DNA of 64,000 bases from Prunella strophiata (Eukaryota > Chordata > Aves > Passeriformes > Prunellidae): the NCBI GenBank assembly GCA_036583965.1, contig JAZBQD010000026.1:4337400-4401399 (forward strand), read 5' to 3'. The translations under genes were made by a program, and so were the position numbers. The notes below the pieces were generated by a model that saw only the letters and a list, made by a program, of their open reading frames with translations, was not told the origin of the DNA and did not search any database. Of the stretch, positions 59,920-64,000 are shown piece after piece (position 1 is the stretch's first letter; every line of letters starts with the position of its first letter).

Positions 59920-60613
59920 GGTTTCTCACGTCTGCAGGAGAGAGCAGGTGAGGGATGGTGTTAGGAGCAGGAAGGACCCCTGGCTGAGAGCCAGCAGGTC
60001 CTGGCTCTAGTGGCAGCAGCCCCAGGAGGGACCTGGGAGCAACTGGGTGGCAGCCCTGGAGGGTGGAGAGCAGGATTGACAGACAGGAGGATGGCAGCAT
60101 GGCTCCTGCTCGTAACACGGCTCCAGGCAGCATTTTGGCCAGAGCAGGCAGGAGACTGGTTGCCCCAGCAGTGCCAGATTCTCCCATCCTGCCACCCCAC
60201 ACTGGCACAGGGATCCTAACCCACAGCTGCCACAGAAATGGGGGTGAAGCTCCCACACCTTCGCAGGGACCCCCAGTACCCAGTGCTGAGCTCTTTGGTT
60301 AGGAATGGTCCCAAGGAGCTTCATGGCTCTACTGCACCAGTGCCTCCCTTTGTCCTCCCATTATCTGCAGGAGCATGGCCAGGGAGCCCTGACCTGGGGG
60401 GATTCCCTCACGCAGCCCTGCACTGCCTCCACCCTCCCAGGGCCAACCTTGCCCAAGGGACACAGGGCGACCCCACCCCCAAGCACATACCCCTGCCCCA
60501 CCAGAGCCACCCACTGGCACTGATCAGCCACAGGATCTGCTTCCCACCCCTGCATGAGTCTGGGCGGCTGGGACCAGCCACCCCCCAGTGTGGAGGATCC
60601 TGGCGACGCGTAC

Positions 60614-60771
60614 CTGCCGGTGAGGAAGGGTCCTCGCAAGCTGCCCCCAGTGGCCCCTCTAAGGTCTCATGCCTCCCGCAGGAGAGCTCTGCTCCGCCTG
60701 CCCTCGTCTCTCTCTGCCACTGCCCTGCACTGGAAGTCATATGCTGCTTTATAAACTATTTACATACAATG
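60614..60771 (-). promoter_or_regulatory. GJB1: Candidate GJB1 proximal promoter and first exon (P2-like)
   Basis: On the minus strand a TATA-like TTTATAAA (60755-60748) is followed about 135 bases later by a consensus donor (CCGGCAG|GTACGCG, exon end 60614). This would splice over about 680 bases to the acceptor at 59931. A SOX-type motif TACAATG (plus strand 60765-60771) lies just upstream of the TATA. In mammals the nerve promoter P2 of GJB1 is controlled by SOX10 and lies close to the coding exon. The putative exon contains a three-codon upstream frame (ATG AGA CCT TAG). Confidence 0.45.
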
Positions 60772-60779
60772 GGGCCTTT

Positions 60780-61790
60780 ATCGGCCCCTGAACAACACAC
60801 TTTAGCATTCAGATCTAACGCCCTGACTTCCGCCCACCCTGGCCAAACAAAGTGCCTGTGTGCTGCATTCCCGCTGCTCGGCCCTGCACCCACTCCCACC
60901 TTCCCACCACGCCCCGCACCGACCACGGCCCCGGCCCCCCACCCGCGGGGTGCCCGTGGCTCTGCCCGGTGGGACCCACGCCACAGACACGGCTGTGCCA
61001 GACGGGCCACCCAGCGTGTCCGGAGGTCCCTTCCCCGGGACGCATGGCCGAGCCCAGCTGCGTGCCCATCCCGCATGGACGGCGCAGGGCTCTGGAGCAG
61101 CGCTCTGGCGCTGAGCTGCCGTGGGGCTGGGTACCGCTGCTGTGAGTCCTGCCATCTCTTCAAGGCTCTGGTACCAGCAGCACCGTCTGCGAGGGCACTG
61201 GAGCTGTCCCGCGTGTGCCGTTGGAGAGGTGGGAGAAAGCCCGGGGCAGTGACACTCTCTGTGTGCTGGGGCTGCGCTCCCCCCCGAGAGGGACTCACTG
61301 ACGCTGCCCTACTGCTCGGACATGCTGGTGGGGACAACAACCCCTGCACTCGCACAGCCCCCGTGCCCCACAGAGCTGGTGTCCCAGCCACACCGTTACA
61401 CTGTGCCCCATCCCTGCAGGGATGGCGCCATGTCCCTGGGGTTTGGTCCCCAGCCTCAGTGGGGAGCGGCATACCCAGCAAACCCTACCAGCTGGGTGCC
61501 TGTAGGCTGACAGGGCAGTTAATGCCATCCCAAATGCCGCCTCCTCCCCTTAGCCCAAGGTGTGAGCAGCCGGAGCCGTGCAAGCGGTGGCGACCACAGA
61601 CCGTCCAGCAAAGCTGTGAGGACGCCGCTTGTGCCCTCGCTGTCCCCCTCCCCACTCCCACCATGAGGGCCAGCACTGCCAGCCTGCTCTCCCGGGCCCT
61701 GCTGTGGCCCCCACTCCGGCCCCCTGGTGCTCCCTCAGCTGGGGGACATGCGGCCACCCCCGCCACGGTGCTGTGCCCGCCAGGTTCTCA
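60780..61790. other. GC-rich GJB1 upstream flank, no gene
   Basis: About 1 kb of C-rich sequence between the two candidate GJB1 first exons. Long stop-free frames exist on both strands but have low-complexity Pro/Ala/Arg composition, no domain and no splice support. I see no gene. Confidence 0.5.
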
Positions 61791-61791
61791 C

Positions 61792-61933
61792 CTCAACGCC
61801 AGGACAATCAATGCTCTTTGGGATTGCGGCAATCAGTCTGCACCCAAACACCTGGACTTTATACTGCCCTGAAAGAACGCCACCCACCCCCTCCCAAACA
61901 GCCTTGTTCCTTCCACTGCTAGCCAAGCAAACA
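61792..61933 (-). promoter_or_regulatory. GJB1: Candidate GJB1 distal promoter and first exon (P1-like)
   Basis: On the minus strand TATAAAG (61863-61857) is followed by a donor (GCGTTGAG|GTGAGAAC, exon end 61792), giving a first exon of about 40 bases. The C/EBP-like ATTGCGGCAAT (61823-61833) lies at the presumed start. A FOXA-like AGCAAACA (61926-61933) lies about 65 bases upstream of the TATA. Liver-type motifs would fit the hepatic P1 promoter of GJB1, which in human lies about 8 kb upstream. The exon could also serve an unrelated transcript. Confidence 0.4.
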
Positions 61934-62261
61934 CCGCAGGTGTGTCCAGTTTGGCTCGCACCCACCCACATCCACCACCGCGGCTGAGCATCCCCCGGGG
62001 CCAGCCCCGGGGCTACTGCAGCACCACCGGGGCAGGGCCGGCCCCCCATGATGGTCCCCGGGAGTTTCTTGGTCCAGTGCCCACTCCCTGCTGTGACATC
62101 CTCCCAGCTGCTTCCTTCAAGCCAGCCACCCCCGCTCCCACCCGGGGATGACTCTGGTACACCCCCTCCTGGACAGCTTACTGCAGGCGCCCCCTGGAGC
62201 CATAACCCAGATTAATGTGTAAAGTGCACGGGAAAGCAACCGCCTGTCAACGCTTAATGTC
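61934..62261. other. Spacer between the GJB1 distal promoter candidate and the minisatellite
   Basis: About 330 bases of GC-rich unique sequence. An AT-rich AGATTAATGTGTAAAG (near 62,210) vaguely recalls half of an HNF1 site. Nothing else was recognised. Confidence 0.4.
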
Positions 62262-64000
62262 GGGGGAGCTGGGAGCCAGGATAGGGGTGACTGGGGGGAG
62301 CTGGGAGCCAGGATAGGGGTGACTGGGGGGAGCTGGGAGCCAGGATAGGGGTGACTGGGGGGAGCTGGGAGCCAGGATAGGGGTGACTGGGGGGAGCTGG
62401 GAGCCAGGATAGGGGTGACTGGGGGGAGCTGGGAGCCAGGATAGGGGTGACTGGGGGGAGCTGGGAGCCAGGATAGGGGTGACTGGGGGGAGCTGGGAGC
62501 CAGGATAGGGGTGACTGGGGGGAGCTGGGAGCCAGGATAGGGGTGACTGGGGGGAGCTGGGAGCCAGGATAGGGGTGACTGGGGGCGCTGGGAGCCAGGA
62601 TAGGGGTGACTGGGGGGAGCTGGGAGCCAGGATAGGGGTGACTGGGGGGAGCTGGGAGCCAGGATAGGGGTGACTGGGGGGAGCTGGGAGCCAGGATAGG
62701 GGTGACTGGGGGGAGCTGGGAGCCAGGATAGGGGTGACTGGGGGGAGCTGGGAGCCAGGATAGGGGTGACTGGGGGGAGCTGGGAGCCAGGATAGGGGTG
62801 ACTGGGGGGAGCTGGGAGCCAGGATAGGGGTGACTGGGGGGAGCTGGGAGCCAGGATAGGGGTGACTGGGGGGAGCTGGGAGCCAGGATAGGGGTGACTG
62901 GGGGGAGCTGGGAGCCAGGATAGGGGTGACTGGGGGGAGCTGGGAGCCAGGATAGGGGTGACTGGGGGGAGCTGGGAGCCAGGATAGGGGTGACTGGGGG
63001 GAGCTGGGAGCCAGGATAGGGGTGACTGGGGGGAGCTGGGAGCCAGGATAGGGGTGACTGGGGGGAGCTGGGAGCCAGGATAGGGGTGACTGGGGGGAGC
63101 TGGGAGCCAGGATAGGGGTGACTGGGGGGAGCTGGGAGCCAGGATAGGGGTGACTGGGGGGAGCTGGGAGCCAGGATAGGGGTGACTGGGGGGAGCTGGG
63201 AGCCAGGATAGGGGTGACTGGGGGGAGCTGGGAGCCAGGATAGGGGTGACTGGGGGCGCTGGGAGCCAGGATAGGGGTGACTGGGGGGAGCTGGGAGCCA
63301 GGATAGGGGTGACTGGGGGGAGCTGGGAGCCAGGATAGGGGTGACTGGGGGGAGCTGGGAGCCAGGATAGGGGTGACTGGGGGGAGCTGGGAGCCAGGAT
63401 AGGGGTGACTGGGGGGAGCTGGGAGCCAGGATAGGGGTGACTGGGGGGAGCTGGGAGCCAGGATAGGGGTGACTGGGGGGAGCTGGGAGCCAGGATAGGG
63501 GTGACTGGGGGGAGCTGGGAGCCAGGATAGGGGTGACTGGGGGGAGCTGGGAGCCAGGATAGGGGTGACTGGGGGGAGCTGGGAGCCAGGATAGGGGTGA
63601 CTGGGGGGAGCTGGGAGCCAGGATAGGGGTGACTGGGGGGAGCTGGGAGCCAGGATAGGGGTGACTGGGGGGAGCTGGGAGCCAGGATAGGGGTGACTGG
63701 GGGGAGCTGGGAGCCAGGATAGGGGTGACTGGGGGGAGCTGGGAGCCAGGATAGGGGTGACTGGGGGGAGCTGGGAGCCAGGATAGGGGTGACTGGGGGG
63801 AGCTGGGAGCCAGGATAGGGGTGACTGGGGGGAGCTGGGAGCCAGGATAGGGGTGACTGGGGGGAGCTGGGAGCCAGGATAGGGGTGACTGGGGGGAGCT
63901 GGGAGCCAGGATAGGGGTGACTGGGGGGAGCTGGGAGCCAGGATAGGGGTGACTGGGGGGAGCTGGGAGCCAGGATAGGGGTGACTGGGGGGAGCTGGGA
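62262..64000. repeat. 32-bp G-rich minisatellite array, about 54 copies, cut by the window edge
   Basis: The unit, AGCTGGGAGCCAGGATAGGG then GTGACTGGGGGG, repeats every 32 bases with almost no variation from 62,262 to the last base of the window. I saw two 31-base variants (GGGGGCGCTG in place of GGGGGGAGCTG), at 62,586 and 63,257. Each unit has G-runs of 6, 3, 2 and 4 on the plus strand. Plus-strand frames contain TAG and TGA in every unit. The minus strand has no stop codon in any frame and no ATG. Confidence 0.98.

Noticed and set aside
59071..59964. A 297-codon plus-strand open frame opposite GJB1
   Set aside because: It is the antisense shadow of the Cx32 coding exon, with no independent features.
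60238..61872. A 544-codon plus-strand open frame upstream of GJB1
   Set aside because: It has Pro/Ala/Ser/Arg-rich composition typical of random GC-rich DNA and no recognisable domain. It overlaps the antisense of both GJB1 first-exon candidates and has no splice or conservation support.
62262..64000. A CRISPR-like array
   Set aside because: The units are directly contiguous with no unique spacers, in vertebrate DNA. It is a minisatellite.

Overview
The window is vertebrate nuclear DNA, almost certainly from a bird. It has compact introns, several CR1 LINE fragments, a large CpG island and the conserved neighbourhood ITGB1BP2 - NONO - ZMYM3 - GJB1. In mammals this neighbourhood is X-linked (human Xq13.1); in songbirds it is expected on chromosome 4A. 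That chromosome assignment comes from general knowledge, not from the sequence. The species cannot be told from the bases alone.

Layout. Positions 299-3007 (minus) hold the first eight coding exons of ITGB1BP2 (melusin); its C-terminal exons lie beyond the left edge. Positions 3.2-9.05 kb are a gene-free spacer. NONO lies on the minus strand, with its 3' UTR at about 9.06-9.95 kb, ten coding exons between 9,951 and 22,499, and a non-coding first exon in a CpG island. That island (about 22.2-25.0 kb) is shared head to head with ZMYM3 on the plus strand. ZMYM3 has a non-coding exon ending at 24,720, a 9.4 kb first intron, 24 coding exons between 34,097 and 55,566, and a poly(A) signal at 56,693. 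All splice junctions I could place keep frame, except for one net extra base inside the first coding exon.

Two single-coding-exon connexin genes follow on the minus strand, tail to tail with ZMYM3. The first, at 57,265-58,161, is an alpha-type connexin of 298 residues that most resembles GJA3/Cx46. The second, at 59,080-59,919, is a canonical GJB1 (Cx32). Mammals have only GJB1 here, so the alpha gene is the most interesting coding feature. Two TATA-containing candidate first exons lie upstream of GJB1, near 60.7 kb and 61.8 kb. The right end is an extremely regular 32-bp G-rich minisatellite that runs off the window.

Repeats include CR1 copies in NONO and ZMYM3 introns. One of these is a 1.35 kb antisense copy with dead reverse-transcriptase remnants. 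A SINE-like element with a nearly full-length 5S-rRNA-like head lies in a ZMYM3 intron, and there are two degenerate tandem repeats.

These genes do not form a pathway. NONO (paraspeckle and RNA-processing protein) and ZMYM3 (chromatin and DNA-repair scaffold) are nuclear housekeeping genes with a shared promoter region. The connexins are membrane channel subunits and melusin is a muscle chaperone-like protein. No microbial system, CRISPR array, tRNA or rRNA gene was seen. All homology calls are from memory of the families; no search was run.
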